Below are positions 36,478 to 44,225 of a DNA stretch of 64,000 nucleotides, piece by piece. The first letter of the stretch is position 1, and each line of letters opens with the position of its first letter. Below the pieces are notes generated by a model. It was given only the letters and a program-made list of their open reading frames with translations. It was not told the DNA's origin and did no database searches. Source of the DNA: Nocardia ninae NBRC 108245 (lineage in GTDB: Bacteria > Actinomycetota > Actinomycetes > Mycobacteriales > Mycobacteriaceae). The stretch spans positions 91,149-155,148 of the forward strand of contig NZ_BJXA01000015.1 of the NCBI RefSeq assembly GCF_007990755.1, read 5' to 3'. Made by a program: the position numbers and the translations under genes.

Positions 36478-37113
36478 TTACGCGGCGTGGCGAATGGTGA
36501 TGTTGCCGAAGGAGTTACGCGCGAACACCTGCACGGTTTCCGCCTTCTCCGGCTGGTGGACCGGGTTCATTGCGTTGCGGACACTCCCGTGCAGGGCGTT
36601 GGTTTCCAGCCGCACCGCGCTGCCCGGGTGGATCCCTACTTCCAGCTCGCCGACGGCCGTCTCCAGCCGCAGGACGCCGCGCGAGGCTTCACCGATGCGG
36701 ATGTCGCCCTTGGCGACTTTGGCGGTCACCGAATCGCCGGGGCACTCGACGGTGATGTCGCCCGCCGCGATCGCCAGGTCGCACTCGCCGAGTTCGCCTG
36801 CGCCCAGCAGCCGGCCCACCCCGGCGGTGGCCGTCAGCTGGGAGCCGGTGGGGACCTCGATGGTGACTGTGATCGACGGGTTGCCGCCGAACGGGGTGTA
36901 GGTCCGCCACTGCTTGGGCGTTTTCACGGTCAGGGTGCCTGCGGTGAAATCGACCTGGGTCTGCTCGGCGGCGCGCACGTCGCCCTTCTTGGCCGGGTCG
37001 GCCGGTCGGACCTCGACGACGGTGTCGGTGCGGTCGGAGGCGATGACCGTGACGTCGCCGCTGAGCACGTCGACGGTGATGGCGATGGGGGCGGGGGTCT
37101 GAAAAGTAGACAT
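36478..37113 (-). CDS. DUF4097-type beta-helix protein
   Basis: 211 residues from the ATG at 37113, preceded by AGAGGAG; a 17-codon longer frame is less likely. The chain is made of short repeating strands such as VDVLSGDVTVIASD, GDITVECPGDSVTAKVAKGD and GNITIRH, as in the DUF4097 (putative adhesin) family, which folds as a right-handed beta-helix. It has no signal peptide. It is first gene of a pair with a serine hydrolase and sits downstream of 11-bp-phased repeats. Confidence 0.8.
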   Translation of the reverse strand: MSTFQTPAPIAITVDVLSGDVTVIASDRTDTVVEVRPADPAKKGDVRAAEQTQVDFTAGTLTVKTPKQWRTYTPFGGNPSITVTIEVPTGSQLTATAGVGRLLGAGELGECDLAIAAGDITVECPGDSVTAKVAKGDIRIGEASRGVLRLETAVGELEVGIHPGSAVRLETNALHGSVRNAMNPVHQPEKAETVQVFARNSFGNITIRHAA

Positions 37114-37233
37114 GGTTGTACTCCTCTGGTGTGGAACGGATTTCGAATCGGTCAGCTGGTGCACATTGCCGAGGTGGGCTTGCGTCGTCCCTCGGTTGCT
37201 GTGCTGTTCATGGGACTACTGTCGCGAGCCCGG

Positions 37234-37274
37234 CTGATACCGGCCTGACAGCGGCCTGACACGTCTACTGACAT
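37234..37274 (-). promoter_or_regulatory. Four direct repeats CTGACA(G/C/T) at 11-bp spacing
   Basis: CTGATAC, CTGACAG, CTGACAC and CTGACAT begin at 37234, 37245, 37256 and 37268, that is 11, 11 and 12 bp apart. Direct heptamers on one helix face are the known binding pattern of OmpR-fold SARP/AfsR regulators. Read toward the DUF4097 gene they are TGTCAG repeats. The AfsR-type gene 2 kb away is the obvious candidate. Confidence 0.65.
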
Positions 37275-37341
37275 GGCGTCAGACCAGGTCACAGCTGGAT
37301 TGTGGCTCCGGCTCGCGTCGTCCGCGCTGACGGCAGGGCGG

Positions 37342-37370
37342 TGCAAGGGTGATGCAAGGGGCGTGCAATC
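37342..37370 (+). promoter_or_regulatory. Three direct repeats TGCAA(G/T)(G/C) at 11-bp spacing
   Basis: TGCAAGG, TGCAAGG and TGCAATC begin at 37342, 37353 and 37364. They end 21 bp before the monooxygenase start codon. The phasing is again SARP-like, but the sequence differs from the neighbouring cluster, so a second regulator or low specificity is possible. Confidence 0.6.
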
Positions 37371-37391
37371 GGACGCACGGAGAGTGAAGCC

Positions 37392-38573
37392 ATGACCGAA
37401 ACACTCGATGCGCACTCGAACGCCCCGGAACGAGGAACCTCCATCCACACACCCGTCACGATCATCGGCGCCGGACTCGGCGGACTGACGCTGGCTCGCG
37501 TGCTGCACGTGCACGGCATTCCGGCGACGGTCTACGAGGCCGAACCTTCTCCGACGGCGCGTGCGCAGGGCGGGTTGCTCGACATCCACGACTACAACGG
37601 GCAACTCGCCATCGCCGCAGCCGACCTGATGGACGAGTTCAGTGGTCTCATCCTCCCGGGCCGCCAAGCGATGCGGATCCTCGACCGGGACGGCACCGTC
37701 CTGCTCGACAAGCCCGACGACGGCACCGGTGGCCGTCCCGAGGTGCAGCGCGGCGAGCTGCGCCAGCTGCTGCTCGACTCACTACCCGCAGGCACCGTCC
37801 AATGGGGTCACAAGGTCAGTGGTGTTCGTACTCTCGGCCAGGGCAGGCACGAGGTGAGCTTCGCCGACGGCGGCACCGTCGTCACCACCCTGCTGGTCGG
37901 CGCCGACGGTGCGTGGTCACGCGTTCGCCCACTGCTGTCCACCGCCACACCCGAATACGTCGGCGAGTCGTTCGTCGAGACCTACCTCTTCGACGCCGAC
38001 ACCCGCCACCCCGCGGTGGCCGCAACGGTCGGCGGCGGATCGCTGATGGCGCCCGCACCCGGCAGACAGATCCACGCCCACCGGGAAAGAGGCGCGACGA
38101 TGCACGCCTATGTGGTGCTCGCCGAGACGCTGGACTGGTTCGCCGGCATCGATTTCACCGATACGGCGGTGGCCACCGCGCGAATCGCCGCGGAGTTCGA
38201 CGGTTGGGCCCCGGAGCTCACCGCGCTGATCACCGACACCGACACAGCGCCGGTGTGGCGCCCGAACTACGCGCTGCCGCGCGGCCACCGGTGGGACCGG
38301 GTGCCAGGCGCAACCCTGCTCGGCGACGCCGCCCACCTCGCCGCCCCCAACGGCGAAGGCGCCAACCTGGCCATGCTCGACGGCGCCGAGCTCGGCAAGG
38401 CCCTCGCCGCACACCCAGGCGACATCGAAGCTGCCCTGACCGAATACGAGCAGACCATGTTCGCCCGCAGCACCGAGATAGCCACCGAGGCAGCCGAATT
38501 CTTCGAAGAGCTCTTCGACGGCACAGCCGCGAGCTTGGTCGCAGTGTTCGCCGGACAAGACCAGACCCGCTGA
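37392..38573 (+). CDS. TetX-like FAD-dependent monooxygenase (second copy)
   Basis: 393 residues, paralogous to the protein at 2982-4103. It has GAGLGG after a 20-residue extension, AQGGLLDIHDYNGQ, GADGAW and GDAAHLAAPNGEGANLAM, where one residue of the usual MSPFAGEGAN loop is missing. It is expected to hydroxylate an aromatic or polyketide-like substrate with NADPH and O2. GGAGAG lies just before the ATG. Divergent from the DUF4097 operon, across a spacer rich in 11-bp-phased repeats. Confidence 0.88.
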   Translation: MTETLDAHSNAPERGTSIHTPVTIIGAGLGGLTLARVLHVHGIPATVYEAEPSPTARAQGGLLDIHDYNGQLAIAAADLMDEFSGLILPGRQAMRILDRDGTVLLDKPDDGTGGRPEVQRGELRQLLLDSLPAGTVQWGHKVSGVRTLGQGRHEVSFADGGTVVTTLLVGADGAWSRVRPLLSTATPEYVGESFVETYLFDADTRHPAVAATVGGGSLMAPAPGRQIHAHRERGATMHAYVVLAETLDWFAGIDFTDTAVATARIAAEFDGWAPELTALITDTDTAPVWRPNYALPRGHRWDRVPGATLLGDAAHLAAPNGEGANLAMLDGAELGKALAAHPGDIEAALTEYEQTMFARSTEIATEAAEFFEELFDGTAASLVAVFAGQDQTR

Positions 38574-38615
38574 GTTCGGTCCGGCATCGTCAGCAGCTCA
38601 CGCGCACCAGGATGT

Positions 38616-39572
38616 TCACCCTGAAGTCGCGTGGGCTGCTGGGGCATTGGCGAGTCGGGTGGAGCGGGCGAGCGCGTCGTACATCCAGTTATGCGCTTGT
38701 CCCACGGTGATCCGAGTTTTCAGGAGCTGCTCGGTCAGTGCCCAGTAACGGTGAATCCGACGGTCGGTGCCGGTGACGTCGTTCAGTAACTGCTCGCGGA
38801 AACGCGGGGAGTCACGTTCGCCTCGCGCACCGGCATGGGCGTTGACGAATCGATCGAGTTCGTCGCCGCCGTGTGGCCGTACGTCTTCCGATACCAGTGC
38901 CGCCACCTCCGCCATGGCCTCGCCCGCTTCGGCGTACAGTCCTTGGCGATCGCGAATCAGCTCCGGCTGTTTCCGCCAGAGTTGCTCTCGGACAGCACTG
39001 TTCAAGTCGGGTTCGGCGACGAGCGCGGCCAGCTCGGCATACGCGACGACCTCCTCGACAGACGGATCAGTGGGCGGTTCAGGGACATTCCAGCCGACGA
39101 AGATGTCTACATCGCATCGACGTACCGGTGCGAGGACGCGCCGCCAGAACCGCTGGAGGCCCTCGTGCGCCGCACCGCTGTCCTGCACGGTGGCCAGCAA
39201 CGCGAGCCGTCCGGCTCGCTGCGGTGGGGTAGCGGCCTCGACCGCACGCAGTGACGCCCGCCGCCATGCCATCGACCTGAATTCGACATCCAGTCGCGAA
39301 CTTTCGGCCGCGACGGCCTCGGCTATCGACTGCTCTCCGTGCAGCACATCGGCGATCGAGCTCAGCCCGAAACCGAGCGCGCGCAGCCGCCGAGCCAGCA
39401 GCAGTCGTTCAATGGTGCGGTCCACGTAGAACATCCGATGCCCGCCTGGGCTGCGGTGCGATTCGAGAATGCCTTCGTCGCAATAGAACCGGATCGTGCG
39501 CACAGTAACCCCGGCGCGGCGCGCCAATTCTCCGATGCTCACCAGCCCATCGGCTTGTGTGTCGTCTGTCAC
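38616..39572 (-). CDS. MerR family regulator
   Basis: 318 residues from GTG 39572, chosen because GGTGGAGG lies nine bases upstream; the frame itself runs much farther. HTH and hinge: VSIGELARRAGVTVRTIRFY, CDEGILESHRSPGGHRMFYV, ERLLLARRLRALGFGLSSIA. The C-terminal 200 residues are helical and arginine/glutamate-rich, without the TipAS pattern. MerR proteins activate promoters with long spacers; exactly such a promoter lies upstream and points at the acyl carrier protein gene. Confidence 0.88.
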   Translation of the reverse strand: MTDDTQADGLVSIGELARRAGVTVRTIRFYCDEGILESHRSPGGHRMFYVDRTIERLLLARRLRALGFGLSSIADVLHGEQSIAEAVAAESSRLDVEFRSMAWRRASLRAVEAATPPQRAGRLALLATVQDSGAAHEGLQRFWRRVLAPVRRCDVDIFVGWNVPEPPTDPSVEEVVAYAELAALVAEPDLNSAVREQLWRKQPELIRDRQGLYAEAGEAMAEVAALVSEDVRPHGGDELDRFVNAHAGARGERDSPRFREQLLNDVTGTDRRIHRYWALTEQLLKTRITVGQAHNWMYDALARSTRLANAPAAHATSG

Positions 39573-39578
39573 AACCAG

Positions 39579-39610
39579 TTGAACCTCCACCCCGGTGGAG
39601 CTCTTAGCGT
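39579..39610 (+). promoter_or_regulatory. MerR-type promoter with 20-bp spacer and central dyad
   Basis: TTGAAC and TAGCGT are 20 bp apart, longer than the usual 17, with the dyad CTCCAC-CCCG-GTGGAG in the spacer. This is the classical layout of MerR-activated promoters. It faces the acyl carrier protein gene 93 bp away and starts 6 bp from the MerR start codon, implying autoregulation. Confidence 0.65.
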
Positions 39611-39702
39611 ACTGGCACTGCGCTCGACTCCCGCATGGGAACCGCTGCCGTCGAGCGAGCGGCGTAGCGCAGTTAGGTGATCGCATCGAGGAAGGGTGAT
39701 TC

Positions 39703-40008
39703 GTGGCTACCACGCAGGAAGAAATCGTCGCAGGCATTGCCGAGATCGTCGAGGAGGTGACCGGCATCGATGCTGCCGAGGTGACGATCGAAAAGTCCTT
39801 CGTCGAGGACCTGGACATCGACTCGCTGTCACTGGTGGAGATCGCCGTGCAGCTGGAGGACCGGTACGACGCCAAGATCCCCGACGAGGACATGGCAGGT
39901 CTTCGAACAGTCGGCGATGCGGTTGCCTATGTGCAGAAGATGGCGACGGCGGAGCCGCGACTCGCCGCGGAAATGGAGGCGAGGTTCAAGGAAGGCCAGG
40001 AGAATTGA
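39703..40008 (+). CDS. AcpM-like acyl carrier protein, orphan copy
   Basis: 101 residues closely resembling the mycobacterial meromycolate carrier AcpM: QEEIVAGIAEIVEEVTGID, KSFVEDLDIDSLSLVEIAV with the phosphopantetheine Ser41, KIPDEDMAGLRTVGDAVAYV, and a short charged C-terminal tail. Carrier proteins shuttle acyl chains for FAS-II. Unlike acpM, it is not followed by KasA/KasB-type synthases but by an SRPBCC gene, and its promoter looks MerR-controlled. It may be a condition-specific carrier. GTG start after AGGAAGGG. Confidence 0.85.
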   Translation: MATTQEEIVAGIAEIVEEVTGIDAAEVTIEKSFVEDLDIDSLSLVEIAVQLEDRYDAKIPDEDMAGLRTVGDAVAYVQKMATAEPRLAAEMEARFKEGQEN

Positions 40009-40038
40009 GGCCGTTGCCCTCGTAGAGGAGGTACTTCG

Positions 40039-40482
40039 GTGATTGCTGATCCACAGTTGAATCCTGCTGCGGTCGAGCTCGGTAGCTTTTTTCCGCAGCC
40101 GCCGGACGCCGTGTGGCGGGCGTTGACGGAGCCGGATCTGCTGGAGCGGTGGCTGCTCAGACCGACCGGATTCGTTGCCTCGGTCGGCACACGCTTCCGA
40201 TTCACCGCCTCGGGCGCATCGAACGATGAGATCGTCTGCGAGGTGCTGGCGGCCCGGCCGGGGGAGCAGCTGACGTACAGCTGGCTGCATCCGCAGGCCG
40301 AGCAGCCGGCACGGTGGATTGTCGATTGGACGATACGGCCGCAGGGGCGCGGCACCCGACTTCTGTTGACACAGACCGGTTTCGATATCGAAGACCGTCG
40401 ACAGAAGATGATTCGCAACGCTACGGAGCGAAGTTGGAAGCGTCTCGTTCTGCCGCGACTCGGTGCGGTGATCCACCACTGA
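40039..40482 (+). CDS. SRPBCC (AHSA1-like) domain protein
   Basis: 147 residues of the START/Bet v1-like superfamily: FFPQPPDAVWRALTEPDLLE, RWLLRPTGFVASVGTRFRF, then strand and helix alternation to a C-terminal long helix (ATERSWKRLVLPRLGAV). The fold has a hydrophobic cavity and often binds lipids or polyketides. It starts 30 bp after the acyl carrier gene, so the two probably share the MerR-controlled transcript; a role in handling a carrier-bound acyl chain is inference. Confidence 0.82.
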   Translation: MIADPQLNPAAVELGSFFPQPPDAVWRALTEPDLLERWLLRPTGFVASVGTRFRFTASGASNDEIVCEVLAARPGEQLTYSWLHPQAEQPARWIVDWTIRPQGRGTRLLLTQTGFDIEDRRQKMIRNATERSWKRLVLPRLGAVIHH

Positions 40483-40583
40483 CCGCGGAAAAGTGCATCC
40501 GACGGGTCCGCCGGTCGACGCGGGGGCCGACAACTCCCCGGGCGGGTGCTCGGGATGCGTCCGTGGCCTGGTTGGTCGGCTGA

Positions 40584-40640
40584 TCAGGTGGAACTGGTGC
40601 TGGCATCGGTCGAGAGCTGACCAGCACCAGTTCCACGTGA
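40584..40640. terminator. Long bidirectional hairpin between convergent genes
   Basis: A perfect 16-bp inner stem (GTGGAACTGGTGCTGG) extended to 20 bp with a single G-G mismatch, loop of 17 bases. It lies between the SRPBCC gene and the convergent repeat-protein gene. The arms are unusually long for a simple terminator. Confidence 0.7.
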
Positions 40641-40717
40641 TCGCTTGTCCAGTAATGTATTTCGGATGGCACCGTCAGGCCGCATGTTGAATGCGCGGGT
40701 GGCTAACGGCAGGATGC

Positions 40718-41119
40718 TCAGTCTCCGTTGTCGCCGCGCTGGCCTTGACCTTGGTTGGTTGCGCCGTTCCCCTGGTTACCGGCGTTGCCGCTTTGGCTTC
40801 CAGCCTGGTTACTCCCGTTCCCACTTTGAGTGCCGGCTTGGTTACCAGCGCCCCCGGCTTGGTTGCCCGCGTTTCCGGTTTGGTTTTGACCCTGGTTCCC
40901 GGCGTTGCCGCTGTCACCCTGCGCTTCGTTACCTCCGTTTGCGGCCTCCGACTCGGCCGCTTTGTCTTTGATGCACTTCTTGAACGCTTTGTAGTCTTCC
41001 GAATCCTCGGCGCACTGAACCACCGCCTTGTCGACAGCGGCGGCTGCGGGTCCGGCGAGCACGGTGCCCCCGATGCTCGCTGCCACAACTCCGGCTATGA
41101 CGAATCCAACTTTCCGCAC
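40718..41119 (-). CDS. Secreted Gly/Asn/Gln repeat protein
   Basis: 133 residues from GTG 41119 (GGAG five bases upstream). A Sec signal peptide ends near PAAAA. A short mature head with two cysteines (VVQCAEDSEDYKAFKKCIKD) is followed by about 65 residues of imperfect repeats built from GNAGNQ, GAGNQ and TQSGNGSNQ. The head may be folded; the tail is flexible and low-complexity, possibly a wall-spanning or aggregating segment. No family recognised. GC content stays high, so it looks native. Confidence 0.65.
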   Translation of the reverse strand: MRKVGFVIAGVVAASIGGTVLAGPAAAAVDKAVVQCAEDSEDYKAFKKCIKDKAAESEAANGGNEAQGDSGNAGNQGQNQTGNAGNQAGGAGNQAGTQSGNGSNQAGSQSGNAGNQGNGATNQGQGQRGDNGD

Positions 41120-41273
41120 AAACACTCCAATCGGTCGAGGAGCACGAGTGAGCACTGCACGGCGAACGGCTCCGATGAAGGCCGCGCGAACCAACGCCGG
41201 GTATTCGGTGCGGACGTACTGAAGGATGGGCGGGCGGTCGTGGTGCCGAACTGTGAGGCCGTCGGTGCGTCGG

Positions 41274-42299
41274 TCAGGAACTCGGTAGCGGGTCGGGGGC
41301 GACGCGCAGGAGTTGTTTGCCGAGGTTGCGGCCTTCGAAGAGTCCGCGCAGCATCGCGGGCGCGAGTTCGAGACCCTCCTGGATGTCCTCGGCGTACACG
41401 ATGTCGCCCTGCGTCATCCATGCGTGGAGTCGGCCGAAGGCCTCGGGGAAGCGGTCGAGGTAGTCCAGGAAGATGAACCCTTCCATTCGTGCCCGTTTGA
41501 GTCCGAGCTGCAGATAGTTTCGCGGTCCGGGAGGTGGTTCGCCCACCTCGTAGCCGGAAGAGATGCCGCCGCAGACCACGATTCGGGCTCGCTCGGCGAT
41601 ATTCGCCAGGGCGGCGTCCAGTACGGCACCACCGACGTTGTCGAAGAACACATTGATACCGTCGGGCGCGAGCTCGCGGATCCGCGCCTCGACGTCGTCG
41701 GTCTTGTAGTCGATGCACGCGTCGAACCGAGCCACCTCGGTGACCCAGGTGCACTTGGTGGTGCCGCCCGCGATGCCGATCACCCTGCACCCCAACGCTT
41801 TAGCGATCTGCCCGGCGATGGATCCCGTCGCACCGGCAGCACCCGACACCAGCACGGTTTCGCCGGCGGCAGGTTTGCCGATATCGATCATGCCGAAGTA
41901 CGCGGTCAACCCGGTGGCGCCGAAAATGCTGAGCATCGCCTTCGGATCCACGCCTGGCGGAACAACATTCAGCCCGAGCAACCCCTGGCCCGTGGCGATC
42001 GCATAGTCCTGCCACCCGACCATCCCGCAAACCCAGTCTCCGACTGCGTAATCGGCACTGTTGGACGCCACTACCCGCCCGACACCACCACCGCGCATCA
42101 CTGCACCCAGCGGCACCGGATCCATGTAGTTCGGGCCGTCATTGAGCCAGCCCCGCTGGGTCGGGTCGAAAGCCAGCCAGACCACCCTCACGAGTGCTTC
42201 GCCCGGCCCAGGAGACGGCACGGGGCCACTCCTGAGCTCGAAACTACTGTCATCGACCATGCCGACCGGGCGCTTGACGAGGATCCACTGGCGATTCAC
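41274..42299 (-). CDS. Zinc-independent MDR family NADP-dependent oxidoreductase
   Basis: 341 residues resembling leukotriene B4 dehydrogenase/CurA-type reductases. The N-terminal GroES-like domain includes VRVVWLAFDPTQRGWLND, the cofactor domain has VLVSGAAGATGSIAGQIAKALGCRVIGIAGG, then NVFFDNVGGAVLDAAL and YLDRFPEAFGRLHAWM. There are no structural-zinc cysteines. It should reduce alpha,beta-unsaturated carbonyls with NADPH in the cytosol. It stands alone, divergent from the GNAT gene. Confidence 0.9.
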   Translation of the reverse strand: MNRQWILVKRPVGMVDDSSFELRSGPVPSPGPGEALVRVVWLAFDPTQRGWLNDGPNYMDPVPLGAVMRGGGVGRVVASNSADYAVGDWVCGMVGWQDYAIATGQGLLGLNVVPPGVDPKAMLSIFGATGLTAYFGMIDIGKPAAGETVLVSGAAGATGSIAGQIAKALGCRVIGIAGGTTKCTWVTEVARFDACIDYKTDDVEARIRELAPDGINVFFDNVGGAVLDAALANIAERARIVVCGGISSGYEVGEPPPGPRNYLQLGLKRARMEGFIFLDYLDRFPEAFGRLHAWMTQGDIVYAEDIQEGLELAPAMLRGLFEGRNLGKQLLRVAPDPLPSS

Positions 42300-42505
42300 C
42301 GAGCGAAGCTAACCTTCCGATCCCATCGCTGTCATCCGGTTTTCCGGCCCCGCCCAGCGGTATCGGTGAGTCTGTTGCACCGCCTCTCGGTGACGGCCCG
42401 GGCGGATCGCCCCTTTCGGCGTAACGAGCCGTGGCGGGCCCCCGAGCCGAAGGGCGGCAAGCAGTCTCAGCTGCCGAACCACGCCGGACGCTATAGTCGG
42501 AAGTC

Positions 42506-43135
42506 GTGCTGCACCCGGACTATCCGATAGTTACCGAGCGACTACTGCTCCGCCCCGCGACTCTCGCCGATCTCGACGAAATGTATGCCTACAAATCCCG
42601 GCCGGATGTTTGCCGCTATTTGCCGTACGAACCCATGTCGCGCGAACAAGTGGCCGAACGTATTTCGGGTTTATGGGCGAGAACCGAATTGACCGAAGTG
42701 GGGCAGTCGCTCAATCTGTGCGTCGAAGAGAAGGCGTCCGGCCGGTTGCTCGGCGATGTCGTTCTCTTCTGGCGTAACGCCGAAAATCGCACCGGCGAAA
42801 TCGGTTACGTCTTCTCGCCCGACGCCGCAGGACACGGCTACGCCACCGAAGCCGCCACCGAACTCTTACGATTGGGCTTCGAAGGACTCGTACTACACCG
42901 CATCACCGCCCAACTGGATGCCCGCAACACCGCCTCCGCCCGCGTCCTGGAGCGCCTCGGCATGCGCCGCGAAGCCCTCCACCGCGAGGACATGTGGTTC
43001 AAGAACGAATGGAGCGACACCGCGACATACGCGATGCTCGCGCACGAATGGCACAATCTGAAGACCGCCGCACACGACCGGGCACGGCTGAACGAGCGGT
43101 CGGAGCCCGGCTCGGTGGACGTCGTCGGCGGGTAG
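42506..43135 (+). CDS. GNAT N-acetyltransferase (RimJ/RimL type)
   Basis: 209 residues. ERLLLRPATLADLDEMYAY starts the RimJ/L fold; the acetyl-CoA loop is GEIGYVFSPDAAGHGYATEA; NTASARVLERLGMRRE closes the domain. The C-terminal 30 residues are hydrophilic and variable. Target unknown: ribosomal protein, small molecule or antibiotic are all possible. GTG start. The 242 bp that follow hold direct GATTCGGG repeats at 43266 and 43276 and no gene. Confidence 0.88.
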   Translation: MLHPDYPIVTERLLLRPATLADLDEMYAYKSRPDVCRYLPYEPMSREQVAERISGLWARTELTEVGQSLNLCVEEKASGRLLGDVVLFWRNAENRTGEIGYVFSPDAAGHGYATEAATELLRLGFEGLVLHRITAQLDARNTASARVLERLGMRREALHREDMWFKNEWSDTATYAMLAHEWHNLKTAAHDRARLNERSEPGSVDVVGG

Positions 43136-43377
43136 CGACTACCAGCGGATTTTTCTACTCGCCCGTGCTGGTTGTCATCGACGAAAGCGACGGCCCGTCG
43201 TCGTTGCTCGGCAGCCAGGAGATCGACTGGAATAACCGAGTTCATTCAGTGGACCGAATTTGCTCGATTCGGGCGGATTCGGGTAGCGGTCTACTCGTGT
43301 GGGGGAACATGGGGTGGGGTCTGATGGGGCGAATGAATTGTATTCGTTGAAAGACGTGGGATATGTGGGTAGCGAAA

Positions 43378-44190
43378 TCAGCGACTATGGGGTGGGTGCA
43401 GCCTGGCTCGGCTGGTCCACGGACAGTGGTGTGCGCGAGCGGGAAATCGGGTTCGGGCGCGGGGGTGCGGGCTACCGCGCAACTGGCGTTGTTCGGCGGG
43501 TTCGAGCTGCGGTTGGCGGGTGGGAAAGTGGTGCTGCCGGTGCATGCGCAGCGGGTGCTCGCCTATCTGGCGCTGCGCAAGATGGCGGGGGAAGAGTGCG
43601 GGCGGCAGGTGCTGGCGGAGCGGTTGTGGGAGAACTCGTCGCCGGAGCGGTCGTCGGCCAGCTTGCGGACGGCGCTGTGGCGGATCCGCCGCGCCGGGCC
43701 CGAGTTGCTGGCGGGGGATGCGGACCGGGTGACGCTGGCGGATCACGTCGAGGTCGACGTGGATCAGTTTCGGCGTCGTGCCGAGGCGATGTTGTCGGGT
43801 GCCGAGCGCACGCCGGCGCACGTGCACATGCTGTGCACCGCGGCCGAGTTGTTGCCCGGCTGGGACGAGGATTGGCTGCTGCTGTGCCGCGAACAGGTGC
43901 GGATGCTGCGGCTGCATACGTTGGAGGCCGTCGCGCGCCGGTATTGCGAGCAGAGCCGGTATCCGCAGGCCATCGACCTGATCCTGCGTGTGGTCGCCGA
44001 GGAACCGCTGCGCGAATCGGCCCAGGCGATTCTCATCGACGCCCACCTGGGCGAAGGCAATGCGGCCGAGGCTCGCAGGCAGTTCGATCTGTTCGCCACC
44101 ACGCTGTGGCGTGAACTCGAGCTGCGCCCGTCCGCAGAACTCGGGCACCGCGTCGGCCTACCCGTGTGCGCCGTGACTACGCGGTCTTGA
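43378..44190 (+). CDS. Short SARP-type regulator (winged helix + BTAD), copy 1
   Basis: Up to 270 residues; the true start may be internal because the first 35 residues are atypical. The OmpR-like DNA-binding part reads AQLALFGGFELRLAGGK, RVLAYLALRKMAGE, SSASLRTALWRIRRAG; the BTAD part follows with WLLLCREQVRMLRLHTLEAV and a final EARRQFDLFATTLWRELEL. It lacks an ATPase. The gene at 45885-46664 is its close paralogue, and both flank the M1-like peptidase gene, suggesting paired control of this cluster. Confidence 0.85.
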   Translation, partial: SATMGWVQPGSAGPRTVVCASGKSGSGAGVRATAQLALFGGFELRLAGGKVVLPVHAQRVLAYLALRKMAGEECGRQVLAERLWENSSPERSSASLRTALWRIRRAGPELLAGDADRVTLADHVEVDVDQFRRRAEAMLSGAERTPAHVHMLCTAAELLPGWDEDWLLLCREQVRMLRLHTLEAVARRYCEQSRYPQAIDLILRVVAEEPLRESAQAILIDAHLGEGNAAEARRQFDLFATTLWRELELRPSAELGHRVGLPVCAVTTRS

Positions 44191-44225
44191 CGCCAACGAC
44201 CACACCTCCGGCGCATGCTGAAACG

